Source: Oceanobacillus polygoni (GTDB lineage Bacteria; Bacillota; Bacilli; Bacillales; Amphibacillaceae). Taken from it: 64,000 bases of DNA. The stretch spans positions 1-64,000 of the forward strand of contig NZ_PIJY01000020.1 of the NCBI RefSeq assembly GCF_008304605.1, written 5' to 3'. This document shows, one piece after another, positions 54,646 to 64,000 of the stretch (the stretch's first letter is position 1; each line of letters starts with the position of its first letter). Both the position numbers and the translations under genes were made by a program. The notes beneath the pieces were generated by a model. The model made no database searches. It was not told where the DNA came from and worked only from the letters and a program-made list of their open reading frames with translations.

Positions 54646-55554
54646 ATGGAAACAAATCATCATTTTAAATCAGGGTTTATTACAATAATTGGTAGACCAA
54701 ATGTTGGAAAGTCAACATTTATGAATCGTGTTATCGGGCAAAAAATTGCTATTATGAGTGACAAGGCACAAACAACAAGAAATAAAATTCAAGGTGTACT
54801 TACAACAGATGATGCGCAGCTCATATTTATCGATACACCAGGAATTCATAAGCCAAAGCACCGCTTGGGCGATTTCATGGTAAACGTGGCAGAGGGTACA
54901 CTCAATGAAGTGGACGCTGTTTTGTTTATGATTAATGCAAAGGAAGGGTATGGAAAGGGCGATCAGTATATTTTAGATCGACTGCAAAAAATAAACAGTC
55001 CCATTTTCTTAATCATTAACAAGATTGATTTAATCCATCCAGATGAATTATTTTTATTGATTGACCAATATAAAGATAAATGTAAATTTGAAGAAATTAT
55101 TCCGATTTCTGCACTGGAAGGAAACAATGTGAACCATTTAGTTGAAGTGTTAAAAAGCCATTTACCTGAAGGTCCACAATACTATCCGAAAGATCAAGTA
55201 ACAGATCACCCTGAACGCTTTATTATTTCAGAGCTTATTCGGGAAAAAGTATTACATTTAACAAAAGAAGAAGTACCTCATTCGATTGCAGTGGCAATCG
55301 AAAATATTGAAAAACGTGAACAAGAGAAATTGCTTGTTCAAGCAACTATTATTACCGAAAGAAGTACACAAAAAGGCATTTTGATTGGAAAACAAGGAAG
55401 TATGCTTAAAAATATTGGAAGAAATGCCAGGAAAGATATTGAAGCATTACTTGGCTCCAAAGTGTACTTAGAGTTATGGGTTAAGGTCAAGAAAGATTGG
55501 AGAAATAGGCAAAGTCAATTGCATGAATTTGGCTATCGTAGTGATGATTATTAA
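54646..55554 (+). CDS. era: GTPase Era
   Basis: This 302-residue GTPase acts in 16S rRNA maturation. G1 GRPNVGKST (about 16-24), G3 DTPG (about 64-67), G4 NKID (about 126-129) and the C-terminal KH domain ([27 protein letters not shown]) are present. CGGAGG precedes the ATG. TATAAT at 54596 may be its -10 box. Confidence 0.98.
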   Translation: METNHHFKSGFITIIGRPNVGKSTFMNRVIGQKIAIMSDKAQTTRNKIQGVLTTDDAQLIFIDTPGIHKPKHRLGDFMVNVAEGTLNEVDAVLFMINAKEGYGKGDQYILDRLQKINSPIFLIINKIDLIHPDELFLLIDQYKDKCKFEEIIPISALEGNNVNHLVEVLKSHLPEGPQYYPKDQVTDHPERFIISELIREKVLHLTKEEVPHSIAVAIENIEKREQEKLLVQATIITERSTQKGILIGKQGSMLKNIGRNARKDIEALLGSKVYLELWVKVKKDWRNRQSQLHEFGYRSDDY

Positions 55555-55651
55555 AGATGGTAATTTTTAATACTAATGTTTTTTAGCTGAAGTGCCACTC
55601 TAAGTAGTAAGTTACATTTTCATTAAACATTAAAGAAAGGTGGGGTTTCTT

Positions 55652-55792
55652 GTGATCGACCTAACTTGGAAAGTTTTTAGTCAGACAGGAAACATTGAAA
55701 CCTATTTGTTATTAAAGGAACTAGAAAATGCAACATCGCAACAAGAGTTTGGACAGACTGAAGCAGAAGCAACACTAGATGCAAATATATAA
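55652..55792 (+). CDS. yqzL: YqzL-like small protein
   Basis: This 46-residue protein (start -IDLTWKVFSQTGNIETYLLLKELE) matches the YqzL family, found between era and recO in bacilli, of unknown function. The tail is acidic and variable. The GTG start is eight bases after AGGTGG. Confidence 0.85.
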   Translation: MIDLTWKVFSQTGNIETYLLLKELENATSQQEFGQTEAEATLDANI

Positions 55793-55976
55793 TATTACAG
55801 AATGCCGATACGGCTTGAAACGAAGGAATGGTTGTGTGAGCAAAGTGGCTGACAGGACCATTCCACTAATAAAAACAATGACACATATAATTTCTACTAA
55901 AGCATTCATCTTCATATGGGAGATGGAATGATCCACAATTGTGATTATTCTTGTATAAGAAGAAGGGTGAAGTTGT

Positions 55977-56720
55977 GTGCTAGAGAAGATAGATGGAATC
56001 ATCATAAAAACAAGGGATTATGGAGAGACTCATAAGCTTGTAACAATTCTTAGTAAAAATATTGGGAAATTCACAGCGCTTGCTAGAGGAGCTAAAAAAC
56101 CAAAAAGTAGGATGGCTGCAGTTATACAGCCGTTTATCCGTGCCCAATTATTTGTGTATGTAAATCAAGGCTTGAGCACGATTCAGCAAGGAGAAATCAT
56201 TGATTCTTTTCGACCAATTCGAGAGGATATTGTCAAAACCGCTTATGCAGCCTATATGACGGAGCTCACAGAGAAGTTACTTGATGAAAAAAGCCCAGAT
56301 CCATACCTGTTTGATCAATTTGTTCAAACCATGACTTGGATCGCAGAAAATGATGAAGCCGAGATACCGTTAATGATGTATGAGTTGAAGCTATTTGAAA
56401 AAGGAGGATTTGCTCCTACTGTTGATCGTTGTACCAATTGTGGAAATAGACAAATGCCATTCGCCTTTTCAATTGCAGAAGGTGGAATGCTTTGCACACG
56501 CTGTAGGTATATGGATACAGAAGCAGTCGGACTACCTGATACGATCGCTAAATTACTCTTCATGTTTTCTTCTGTTGGTTTGGAACGTATCGGGACGATC
56601 TCCATCAAGCCAGAAAATAAAGAGCTTCTCCGAAATTTATTAAATGCGTATTATGATCAATATGGTGGCTTTTATTTAAAAACAAGAAAATTTCTAACAC
56701 AGCTTGACAAATTAATATAG
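55977..56720 (+). CDS. recO: DNA repair protein RecO
   Basis: This 247-residue recombination mediator loads RecA with RecR. The N-terminal OB fold (DGIIIKTRDYGETHKLVTILSKNIGKFTALARGAKKPKS) is followed by a helical domain with a zinc finger (CTNC about 145-148, CTRC about 164-167). The GTG start follows AAGGGTGA. Confidence 0.96.
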   Translation: MLEKIDGIIIKTRDYGETHKLVTILSKNIGKFTALARGAKKPKSRMAAVIQPFIRAQLFVYVNQGLSTIQQGEIIDSFRPIREDIVKTAYAAYMTELTEKLLDEKSPDPYLFDQFVQTMTWIAENDEAEIPLMMYELKLFEKGGFAPTVDRCTNCGNRQMPFAFSIAEGGMLCTRCRYMDTEAVGLPDTIAKLLFMFSSVGLERIGTISIKPENKELLRNLLNAYYDQYGGFYLKTRKFLTQLDKLI

Positions 56721-56727
56721 CTAACGA

Positions 56728-56756
56728 TTGACAGAATGAAAAGGATAAAGTATGAT
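56728..56756 (+). promoter_or_regulatory. Sigma-A promoter of glyQS
   Basis: TTGACA (56728-56733) and TATGAT (56751-56756) are separated by 17 bases. The T-box leader begins just downstream. Confidence 0.88.
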
Positions 56757-56769
56757 TTTTACATATTTC

Positions 56770-56957
56770 AATATTAAATAATGATTTGTGACGAAGGAGA
56801 AGAGTACCAGTACGAATTCTGTTTAAAGCGAGTCCAGGATAGTGTGAGCTGGATAATGAGATGGCTGGGAAAGGAACTCTGGAGCAAAGTAAATAAAGTG
56901 GCTCTTATATACAATTATATAGAGCAAATAGGGTGGAACCGCGGTAAAACCGTCCCT
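56770..56957 (+). ncRNA. Glycine T-box leader
   Basis: The transcript leader contains a stem I region with a candidate Gly specifier codon GGC at 56863-56865 and the T-box sequence AGGGTGGAACCGCGG (56930-56944). That sequence pairs with CCGTCCCT (56950-56957) as antiterminator. Uncharged tRNA-Gly would stabilise it and allow glyQS transcription. The 5' limit is approximate. Confidence 0.9.
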
Positions 56958-56994
56958 ATGTCTATCAAGATATAGACATAGGGACGGTTTTTTA
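56946..56994 (+). terminator. T-box regulated terminator
   Basis: A 20-bp perfect stem (56946-56965 with 56972-56991) followed by T residues competes with the antiterminator. Confidence 0.95.
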
Positions 56995-57030
56995 GTGTTT
57001 TACGATTAAAGAATGTGGAGGGATTTTGCA

Positions 57031-57909
57031 ATGAATATCCAGGAAATGATTTTAACATTACAAAAACACTGGTCAGATCAAAATTGTATTTTAATGCAAG
57101 CGTATGATGTGGAAAAAGGAGCAGGCACGATGTCGCCAATGACATTATTGCGTAGCCTAGGGCCAGAGCCATGGAATGTTGCTTATGTGGAGCCGTCAAG
57201 AAGACCTGCAGATGGACGATATGGGGAAAACCCAAACCGTTTGTACCAGCATCATCAATTTCAAGTGATTATGAAGCCATCACCAGCTAATATTCAACAA
57301 CTCTATTTAGATTCTTTAGTGAAGCTGGGAATTAATCCACTTGAACATGATATTCGCTTTGTGGAAGATAATTGGGAAAACCCAACATTAGGTGCTGCTG
57401 GGCTTGGCTGGGAAGTTTGGCTTGATGGAATGGAAATAACCCAATTCACCTATTTTCAACAAATCGGTGGACTTGAAGCAAATCCAGTAACCGTTGAAAT
57501 AACATACGGGATTGAACGACTTGCTTCTTACATCCAAGATAAGGAAAATGTGTTTGATTTAGAATGGAATAATGGTGTTACAGTCCGGGATATCTTTTAT
57601 CAGCCGGAATTCGAGCATTCGAAATATACGTTTGAAGAATCCAATACAGAAATGTTATTTCAGTTGTTTTCTATGTATGAGAAAGAAGCAGAGAGCACAA
57701 TGAATAAAGGGCTTGTATTTCCTGCGTATGATTATGTTTTAAAGTGTTCGCATACATTCAACTTACTTGATGCCAAAGGTGTTATATCTGTGACCGAACG
57801 GACTGGTTACATCTCACGAATCCGTAACTTAGCTCGCAGCATTGCCAAAACATATGTTGCAGAACGCGAGAAATTAGGATTTCCAATGCTTGAAAAGGAG
57901 GAAAATTAA
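57031..57909 (+). CDS. glyQ: Glycyl-tRNA synthetase alpha subunit
   Basis: This 292-residue catalytic subunit of the tetrameric bacterial glycyl-tRNA synthetase contains [41 protein letters not shown] and [17 protein letters not shown] 57031 follows GGAGGG; the open frame to 57013 is not used. glyS follows without a gap. Confidence 0.98.
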   Translation: MNIQEMILTLQKHWSDQNCILMQAYDVEKGAGTMSPMTLLRSLGPEPWNVAYVEPSRRPADGRYGENPNRLYQHHQFQVIMKPSPANIQQLYLDSLVKLGINPLEHDIRFVEDNWENPTLGAAGLGWEVWLDGMEITQFTYFQQIGGLEANPVTVEITYGIERLASYIQDKENVFDLEWNNGVTVRDIFYQPEFEHSKYTFEESNTEMLFQLFSMYEKEAESTMNKGLVFPAYDYVLKCSHTFNLLDAKGVISVTERTGYISRIRNLARSIAKTYVAEREKLGFPMLEKEEN

Positions 57910-59994
57910 ATGGCAAGAGATGTCTTATTTGAAATCGGACTTGAAGAGTTACCTGCACGATTTATCGATGATGCAGAGCAGCAACTATTAATAAAAACAG
58001 AAGCGTGGTTAAAGGAACTGCGAATTCCTTTCGGTTCGATCACTTCATTTGCGACCCCGAGACGTTTAGCTGTCTATATTCAAGAAATGGAAGAATTCCA
58101 AACGACAATTGAGGAAGAAGCTAAGGGACCTGCTGCGAAAATAGCAAAAGATGAAAATGGAGATTGGACAAAAGCAGCTATTGGTTTTACAAGAGGACAA
58201 GGGAAAACGCCTGAAGATATTTATACGAAAGAAATTAAAGGTATATCCTATATTTTTGTGAAAAAGCATATCGAAGGGAAGTCCGTTCAAGAATTACTTC
58301 CTGACTTCAAAGCAATAATAGAGTCCATTCAATTTGGCAAAAATATGCGCTGGGCAACAGAAACCCTCCGCTATGCACGTCCGATTCGCTGGCTTGTTGC
58401 ATTATTCGGGAGTGAAGTCATTCCGTTTGAAATCACAAACGTCAAAACAAGCAATATAACATACGGTCATCGTTTCTTAGGGAAAGAGATTCATTTAGCT
58501 GCTCCTTCTGAATATGAGTCTTCCTTACTTGACAATTATGTTGTCGTGAATCCTAAAAAACGTGAGGAAATGATTATTGAAGGAATTAAAACACTAGAAG
58601 AAGCTAATAACCTGTTGATTCCAGTTGATGCTGCTTTACTGAATGAAGTTAAGAATCTTGTTGAATATCCAACTGCATTCATGGGGTCATTTGAAGAGGA
58701 CTATCTAAAATTACCATCAGAGGTTCTGATTACGTCGATGAAGGAGCACCAACGTTACTTCCCAGTAACATCTAAAGATGGTCAATTATTAGCACGATTT
58801 GTTGGGGTTCGTAATGGGGATATCCATGAACTTGCAACTGTAATTCGAGGAAATGAAAAAGTACTTCGTGCGCGATTATCAGACGCTGAGTTTTTCTTGG
58901 AAGAAGACCTCAAACAGTCGATTGATTTTTATCAAGAAAGATTAGAACGTGTTGTTTTCCAGAAAAATTTAGGAACAATTAGTGATAAAGTGAAGCGAAT
59001 CATTCATATAACTGAAAAGGTAACAGAATTAATTGGACTTGATGATGCTCAGAAAGAAAAGACAGTAAGAGCTGCAACCATTAGTAAATTTGATCTCATG
59101 ACAAATATGGTGAATGAATTTACCGAGCTTCAAGGAATTGTCGGTGAAAAATATGCCGTTCATTTCGGCGAGGATCCAATTGTTGCAGGGGCAATACGTG
59201 AACATTATTTACCGAAGCAAGCGAACGGAGCGCTTCCAGAATCATTAGTTGGTTCAATTGTAAGTATTGCTGATAAGTTAGATACTATTGTTGGCTGTAT
59301 TTCAGTTGGTTTAGTTCCAACAGGTTCACAGGATCCATATGGCCTCCGCAGACAAGCAACAGGTGTATTACGAATCATTGCTGAAAGAGAATGGGATATT
59401 TCGCTGGAGACCTTGCTAGATATTGTGACTTCTTTATATCAAACATTAGATATTGAATTGGAAAATCAGGATAAAGTAGCGGCAGAGCTTAAAGAATTTT
59501 TCCAACTTCGTGCATCTTATTTGCTTAAAGAATTACATGTTGAACAAGATGTGATTAACGCAGTTGTCCATCGTGCAGTAGGTAAGTTTGATTATACGAT
59601 TGCCAAGGCAAAACTTCTCTCTGAGAAGCGAAGTGATGAAAGCTTTAAGCATATCCAAGAGGCTTTAGTACGTGTGCTTAATTTATCCGATAAAGCAGAT
59701 GGTGTGAATGTACGTTCGGAGCAATTTAAAACGGAATCTGAAGCAGCATTGTATTCACAATATAATTTGGTTCGAGAGAATTTCGACACGTACAATAAAC
59801 ATAAAAATGCAGTTAAGGCATTAGCCTGCTTAGAGGAATTAGCTGATTCGATTCATTCGTTCTTTGACAATAATATGGTAATGGCAGATGATGAAGACAT
59901 ACGTGCAAATCGTCTTGCGCTTATCAATATACTTTCAAGTTTGATTAAGGAATATGCTGATTTAAGATTGATTGAATGGAAACAGCATTTCTAA
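57910..59994 (+). CDS. glyS: Glycyl-tRNA synthetase beta subunit
   Basis: This 694-residue beta subunit binds tRNA-Gly. Typical parts are LFEIGLEELPARFI at the N-terminus, an HD-like middle region (KFDLMTNMVNEFTELQG, then GSIVSIADKLDTIVGC) and a C-terminal anticodon-binding DALR domain (VHRAVGKFDYTIAKAKLL to FFDNNMVMADDEDIRANRLALI). Its ATG follows the glyQ stop directly, with AAAAGGAGG inside glyQ. Confidence 0.98.
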   Translation: MARDVLFEIGLEELPARFIDDAEQQLLIKTEAWLKELRIPFGSITSFATPRRLAVYIQEMEEFQTTIEEEAKGPAAKIAKDENGDWTKAAIGFTRGQGKTPEDIYTKEIKGISYIFVKKHIEGKSVQELLPDFKAIIESIQFGKNMRWATETLRYARPIRWLVALFGSEVIPFEITNVKTSNITYGHRFLGKEIHLAAPSEYESSLLDNYVVVNPKKREEMIIEGIKTLEEANNLLIPVDAALLNEVKNLVEYPTAFMGSFEEDYLKLPSEVLITSMKEHQRYFPVTSKDGQLLARFVGVRNGDIHELATVIRGNEKVLRARLSDAEFFLEEDLKQSIDFYQERLERVVFQKNLGTISDKVKRIIHITEKVTELIGLDDAQKEKTVRAATISKFDLMTNMVNEFTELQGIVGEKYAVHFGEDPIVAGAIREHYLPKQANGALPESLVGSIVSIADKLDTIVGCISVGLVPTGSQDPYGLRRQATGVLRIIAEREWDISLETLLDIVTSLYQTLDIELENQDKVAAELKEFFQLRASYLLKELHVEQDVINAVVHRAVGKFDYTIAKAKLLSEKRSDESFKHIQEALVRVLNLSDKADGVNVRSEQFKTESEAALYSQYNLVRENFDTYNKHKNAVKALACLEELADSIHSFFDNNMVMADDEDIRANRLALINILSSLIKEYADLRLIEWKQHF

Positions 59995-60005
59995 TAATCA
60001 AAAGT

Positions 60006-60035
60006 ATGACATACTTTCTCTTTTTGCTATATAAT
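60006..60035 (+). promoter_or_regulatory. Promoter of ccpN-yqfL
   Basis: ATGACA (60006-60011), an 18-base spacer and TATAAT (60030-60035) stand 53 bases before the ccpN start. Confidence 0.6.
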
Positions 60036-60087
60036 GGACTATAACATTAAGAAATAGTGTGACATATTGTTTTCGGGTGGTGAAAAG

Positions 60088-60717
60088 GTGGAATTATCCA
60101 AAAGACAGGAACAAATCATTGAAATAGTTAAAGGTAACGGTCCGATTACAGGGGAACATATTGCAGATAGGCTAAGCTTGACACGTGCTACTTTGAGACC
60201 AGATTTAGCAATTTTAACCATGGCGGGATACTTAGACGCCCGCCCGCGTGTCGGTTATTTCTATACTGGAAAGACTGGTTCGGAACTACTTACAGAGAAA
60301 ATAAAAAAGTTCAAAGTTCATGAATTTCTACAAGTTCCTATCGTTGTGAAAGATAGTGTATCCGTATACGATGCCATCTCAACCATGTTTCTTGAAGATG
60401 TAGGAACATTATTTGTTGTAGATGATAACTCCTGTTTAACTGGAGTGCTATCCCGCAAAGACTTGTTACGAGCAAGTATTGGTCAACAGAATTTAAGTGC
60501 TATCCCTGTACATATTATTATGACACGGATGCCAAATATTGCGGTATGTCGAAAAGATGACCTGCTAATTGATGCTGCTCAGAAACTGATAACCAGACAA
60601 ATCGATGGCTTGCCAGTTGTTAAAGATACAGATAATGGACTTGAGGTCGTGGGCAGAGTGACGAAAACGACAATGACAAAAGCATTAGTAGAGCTAACAA
60701 TAGGTGACCATGTGTAA
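60088..60717 (+). CDS. ccpN: CcpN, repressor of gluconeogenic genes
   Basis: This 209-residue regulator has an N-terminal winged helix ([39 protein letters not shown]) and two CBS domains that bind adenine nucleotides. In B. subtilis it represses gapB, pckA and sr1 on glycolytic carbon. The start is GTG 60088 after GGGTGGTGA; TTG 60067 is in frame but precedes it. yqfL follows. Confidence 0.94.
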   Translation: MELSKRQEQIIEIVKGNGPITGEHIADRLSLTRATLRPDLAILTMAGYLDARPRVGYFYTGKTGSELLTEKIKKFKVHEFLQVPIVVKDSVSVYDAISTMFLEDVGTLFVVDDNSCLTGVLSRKDLLRASIGQQNLSAIPVHIIMTRMPNIAVCRKDDLLIDAAQKLITRQIDGLPVVKDTDNGLEVVGRVTKTTMTKALVELTIGDHV

Positions 60718-60752
60718 AAAGATTACGAACGGGATGGAGGAGAGTTGTCGTA

Positions 60753-61565
60753 ATGAATACTCAACCAATTGTTTTTGTATTATCTGACTCTGTGGGTGAA
60801 ACTGCTGAATTAGTTGTAAAGGCGGGGCTAAGTCAATTTACGAATGGGGATTACAGAATACAACGTGTACCATATGTCGAGGATAAAGAAACAATCGATG
60901 AATTCCTACAAATTGCAAAAGAGAAAAAAGGGATGATTGGCTTTACCCTCGTAGATCCTGAATTAAGAAACTATTTGAACAACCAGTCAAAGGTCATGCA
61001 AGTAGAGGCAATTGATATAATGGGACCAACACTCGAATCAATGGAGCGCGTTTTTGATAAAAGCCCTCGACAGGAAGCGGGGCTGATACATAAACTGGAT
61101 GAGGACTACTTCAAGAAAATTGAAGCAATTGAGTTTGCTGTAAAATATGATGATGGAAGGGATCCTCGGGGAATAGCTCGTGCAGATATTATTTTAATTG
61201 GCGTTTCTCGTACATCTAAAACGCCTTTATCGCAGTATTTGGCACATAAACGAATCAAGGTGGCGAATGTACCGATTGTGCCAGAGGTTGACCCGCCTGA
61301 GGAGTTGTTTGAAGTTGATCCAGCCAAATGTATTGGCTTACGAATAACTGCAGATAAGCTAAATGGCATCCGAAAAGAGAGGTTAAAAGCGTTAGGTCTA
61401 GGTGACCAGGCTACCTATGCAAATATGGATCGAATTCATCAAGAGCTTGATTACTTTAATAAAGTAGTTGGCAAAATTAATTGTCCTGTAATTGATGTTT
61501 CACATAAGGCGGTAGAAGAAACCGCAAATCTGATTATGCGTATGATTCAAAAACAGTCGAATTAG
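60753..61565 (+). CDS. yqfL: Pyruvate, phosphate dikinase regulatory protein (YqfL)
   Basis: This 270-residue bifunctional ADP-dependent kinase/phosphorylase of the PSRP/DUF299 family regulates PPDK in other organisms; in B. subtilis YqfL modulates CcpN activity. The P-loop [15 protein letters not shown] is near 152-166 and the N-terminal [18 protein letters not shown] is conserved. GGAGGAGAG precedes the ATG. Pairing with ccpN supports a role in gluconeogenic control. Confidence 0.93.
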   Translation: MNTQPIVFVLSDSVGETAELVVKAGLSQFTNGDYRIQRVPYVEDKETIDEFLQIAKEKKGMIGFTLVDPELRNYLNNQSKVMQVEAIDIMGPTLESMERVFDKSPRQEAGLIHKLDEDYFKKIEAIEFAVKYDDGRDPRGIARADIILIGVSRTSKTPLSQYLAHKRIKVANVPIVPEVDPPEELFEVDPAKCIGLRITADKLNGIRKERLKALGLGDQATYANMDRIHQELDYFNKVVGKINCPVIDVSHKAVEETANLIMRMIQKQSN

Positions 61566-61571
61566 ATTAAT

Positions 61572-61611
61572 AAACGTTCTGCTCATTGTTCACGAGCAGA
61601 ATGTTTTCTTT
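61572..61611 (+). terminator. Terminator after yqfL
   Basis: A 13-bp stem with one G-U pair (61572-61584 with 61594-61606) followed by T-rich DNA closes the ccpN-yqfL unit. Confidence 0.85.
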
Positions 61612-61954
61612 TGCTAGGAAAATAAGTCATTTTAATAGATATCTTTAAAAATATGTATTATAATAAATCTTTGTGTAAACATATACGTAAAAAAGCTATC
61701 GTTTGCTGTAATTCTGAAAAATAAAACATTCATCAATAAGAAGGAATTCAAGGTGATTATGTAGAATTAGTTTATTACAGAGGTAGCTTTACTTCGTTAA
61801 AATCTATACTGTTTGTTATTCATTAGTTTATATTTTAGCTGCAGGAGGTACAATAGTAATTAAATATGGAGTAGATGGAAATAACCTTCTTAGACTTACC
61901 GATCGTAACAGAGGGTAATTTTTTTCGGTTTTTAAGAAAAAAATGTCGAAACAT
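61612..61954. other. Gene-free interval before dnaG
   Basis: No gene is convincing in this A/T-rich stretch. yqxD, which stands here in B. subtilis, is absent. A start-less frame at 61790-61918 looks slightly protein-like (ending KYGVDGNNLLRLTDRNRG). AGGAGG at 61845 has no start codon at a useful distance. TATAAT near 61664 could be a -10 box. Confidence 0.45.
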
Positions 61955-61981
61955 GAAGGATTTTTTTTATCCGTCACGAAT
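61955..61981 (+). promoter_or_regulatory. Sigma-H-type promoter of dnaG-rpoD
   Basis: GAAGGATTT (61955-61963) fits the sigma-H -35 consensus RNAGGAWWW completely. After 11 bases, CACGAAT (61975-61981) fits RNNGAAT except for its first base. The sigA operon of B. subtilis has a sigma-H promoter in the same place. Confidence 0.7.
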
Positions 61982-62005
61982 ATTAGTATAGTATGGTGGT
62001 TAATA

Positions 62006-63820
62006 ATGGCCAATCAAATACCAGAAGAGGTAATTGAAGAGATTAGAAAGTCCAATGATATTTTAGATGTTGTTGGCGAATACGTACAATTAAAGAAACA
62101 AGGTAAAAACTACGTGGGTTTATGTCCATTCCATGGAGAGAAGACACCATCCTTTTCAGTAACACAGGAAAAGCAAATTTTCTATTGCTTTGGCTGTAAA
62201 AAAGGTGGAAATGCTATAAACTTCATGATGGAAATCGAAAGTTTTTCATTCTATGAGGCTTTAAAATTCCTCGCCGACAGAAGTGGTATTAACCTTCCAG
62301 AAAGTGGGATGAATAGGGAATCATCTATGTCCCAAGAAAGCCAAAACGTATTATCAGCATATGACTGGCTTCGAAAGCTTTACCATCATCTCTTGCGTTT
62401 TACGAAAGATGGAAAAGAAGGCTATCATTATCTAAAGGAAAGAGGAATGGATGACGAAACAATCGAAACTTTTCAGTTAGGGTTTGCTCCTAATGCCCAA
62501 GATTTCATTGCTGAATTTCTTGCTAAGAAAGGGTTCCAACAACAATTATTAGTAAAAGCTGGTATTGTGTCTCAACTCGATAACAATCGCGTTACGGATC
62601 GATTTAGAGGAAGAGTAATTTTTCCAATTCGAAATCATATTGGAAAGACAGTAGCCTTTGGGGGACGCTCGATAACAGATGAGCAGCCGAAATATTTAAA
62701 TAGCCCCGAGAGTGAGCTTTTCCAAAAAGGGAAGTTACTATATAACTTTGACTTAGCAAAAAAGCATATTCGCAAGCAAAATGAAGTTGTTTTATTTGAA
62801 GGGTATATGGATGTTATTTCAGCGTATCAGGCTGGGGTAAAAAATGTAGTAGCAACGCTCGGAACATCGTTGACCGAATCTCAGGCAAAGCTCTTAAATC
62901 GTTACGTCGATACGGTCGTTATTTGTTACGATGGTGACAGAGCGGGGCTGGCAGCAACATATAAGGCTGCGAATTTATTGCGAAGTGTTGGCTGTGGCAT
63001 AAAAGTAGCAAGCCTTGATGAAGATATGGATCCTGACAGCTTTATTAGAAAGCATGGATCAGATGCTTTTATCAATCAGGTCATAAAAGCAAGTGACACG
63101 TATATGAGTTTCTATATGCGCTACCTCCAAAAAGATTATAATCTAAATTTGGAAGGGGACCGCATAACCTATATAGAAAATATATTGAAAGAGCTCGCCA
63201 TGATTGAGAGCCCTATTGAAAGGGAATATTATTTAAAAGAATTGAGCGAAGCACATCAGATTTCTATTGAAACTTTATCGGCCGAAATGCATGGCTACAG
63301 GCAAAAACAAGAAAAGCTTGAGGATAAGCAGGGAAAGAACAGATATACTAATAACACAGCATTCAAGCAAAGTCAAAAGAAACTTCTTCCAGCTTTTTAT
63401 AACGCGGAAAAAAAATTAATAGCATACATGTTGCATAATTCTCATATTACAGAGAGGGTACAACATGAATTAGGCGCAAGATTTAACGTCGATGATTATA
63501 AGATTATTGCGACATACCTATATGCATTTTATGAAGAAGAGCATCCACCTGATATCAGCTTATTTATTGAAAGACTGCATGATGACCGACTGAAACAGCT
63601 CGTAGCAGAGATTGCTATGACACCTACAAGGGAAGAAATAAGTGATAGGGAAATTAATGATTACATTCGGATTATCCAAAATGAATCGAATGATTCAGTG
63701 AATATCAAATCACTGAAAGAGCAGCAAAAGATTGCTGAACAGCAAAATGACCCTTTAAAAGCAGCTCAAATAGCGATGCAAATTATTGAGCTTCAAAAGC
63801 AATTGAAAAATACAAATTAA
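62006..63820 (+). CDS. dnaG: DNA primase
   Basis: This 604-residue primase has an N-terminal zinc-binding domain ([23 protein letters not shown]), the TOPRIM catalytic core ([37 protein letters not shown]) and a C-terminal DnaB-binding helical region. ATG 62006 is preceded by GGTGG; the frame is open back to 61943, but that would run through the sigma-H-type promoter. rpoD follows after 31 bases. Confidence 0.97.
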   Translation: MANQIPEEVIEEIRKSNDILDVVGEYVQLKKQGKNYVGLCPFHGEKTPSFSVTQEKQIFYCFGCKKGGNAINFMMEIESFSFYEALKFLADRSGINLPESGMNRESSMSQESQNVLSAYDWLRKLYHHLLRFTKDGKEGYHYLKERGMDDETIETFQLGFAPNAQDFIAEFLAKKGFQQQLLVKAGIVSQLDNNRVTDRFRGRVIFPIRNHIGKTVAFGGRSITDEQPKYLNSPESELFQKGKLLYNFDLAKKHIRKQNEVVLFEGYMDVISAYQAGVKNVVATLGTSLTESQAKLLNRYVDTVVICYDGDRAGLAATYKAANLLRSVGCGIKVASLDEDMDPDSFIRKHGSDAFINQVIKASDTYMSFYMRYLQKDYNLNLEGDRITYIENILKELAMIESPIEREYYLKELSEAHQISIETLSAEMHGYRQKQEKLEDKQGKNRYTNNTAFKQSQKKLLPAFYNAEKKLIAYMLHNSHITERVQHELGARFNVDDYKIIATYLYAFYEEEHPPDISLFIERLHDDRLKQLVAEIAMTPTREEISDREINDYIRIIQNESNDSVNIKSLKEQQKIAEQQNDPLKAAQIAMQIIELQKQLKNTN

Positions 63821-63851
63821 TTATCTAATTAGTCTAGAAGGAGGGGGACTC

Positions 63852-64000
63852 ATGACCGACAAGAAGCCTTCGCAAACAAAGGAAACTGAATTGACACTTG
63901 ATCAAGCAAAGGAAAAGCTTGTTGAAATGGGTAAAAAACGCGGTACGTTAGCCTATGAAGAGGTGGCAGACCGTTTATCCAACTTTGAAATTGAATCCGA
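63852..64000 (+). CDS. rpoD: RNA polymerase sigma factor RpoD/SigA, 5' part only
   Basis: The first 49 codons ([20 protein letters not shown] start) match the sigma-70 region 1.1 of the primary sigma factor ([29 protein letters not shown]). GGAGGGGG precedes the ATG. The gene runs off the right edge of the window. Its place after dnaG is invariant in bacilli. Confidence 0.93.
   Translation, partial: MTDKKPSQTKETELTLDQAKEKLVEMGKKRGTLAYEEVADRLSNFEIES

Overview
The window is a low-GC Firmicutes chromosome segment. Almost every gene from about 17.6 kb to the end is in the order of the Bacillus subtilis sda-yqeG-to-sigA region (Bacillaceae core synteny). Sporulation genes (gpr, spoIIP, yqfC, yqfD, sda), competence genes (comEA-EB-EC), a complete Mrp sodium/proton antiporter operon and many TTG/GTG starts suggest a spore-forming, salt- or alkali-tolerant member of the Oceanobacillus/Virgibacillus group. 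The genus is an inference.

Region 1 (about 0.28-7.2 kb, + strand) is accessory: an aromatic-compound catabolic cluster. It holds a two-component FADH2-dependent hydroxylase (oxygenase and flavin reductase), a two-domain extradiol ring-cleavage dioxygenase, a meta-cleavage-product hydrolase, a 2-hydroxydienoate hydratase, a permease, and an FMN adenylyltransferase that lacks a recognisable riboflavin-kinase motif. CcpA-type cre sites lie before the permease and before the reductase, so catabolite repression is likely.

Region 2 (7.3-9.7 kb) is a SAM-I riboswitch-controlled transcription unit. It carries a tandem AhpD-like protein and an NtaA/SnaA/DszA-type flavin monooxygenase, probably for sulfur scavenging. 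Region 3 (9.9-17.4 kb, minus strand) holds a MurE-like paralogue with an altered amino-acid specificity motif and the seven-gene mrpABCDEFG operon.

Region 4 (17.6-64 kb) is the conserved block: sda (minus, with a DnaA-box cluster upstream); yqeG-yqeH-aroE-yhbY-nadD-yqeK-rsfS-yqeM; comEA-EB-EC; yqzM (minus); holA; rpsT (minus); gpr-spoIIP-yqxA; lepA-hemW; hrcA-grpE-dnaK with a perfect CIRCE; dnaJ-prmA-rsmE-mtaB-deoC; rpsU-yqeY; nfeD-floA plus an uncharacterised gene behind a sigma-W-like promoter; a GC-rich intergenic repeat; yqfC-yqfD-phoH-pgpH-ybeY-dgkA; era-yqzL-recO; a glycine T-box before glyQS; ccpN-yqfL; and dnaG plus the start of rpoD/sigA behind a sigma-H-like promoter. Compared with B. 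subtilis, cdd (between dgkA and era) and yqxD (before dnaG) are absent and deoC is present after mtaB.

I found no rRNA, tRNA, CRISPR array, prophage or insertion sequence. The least ordinary parts are the catabolic cluster with its own FAD-making gene, the S-box monooxygenase unit, the MurE paralogue and the structured intergenic repeat near 48.6 kb. I did not find a clearly unprecedented system.
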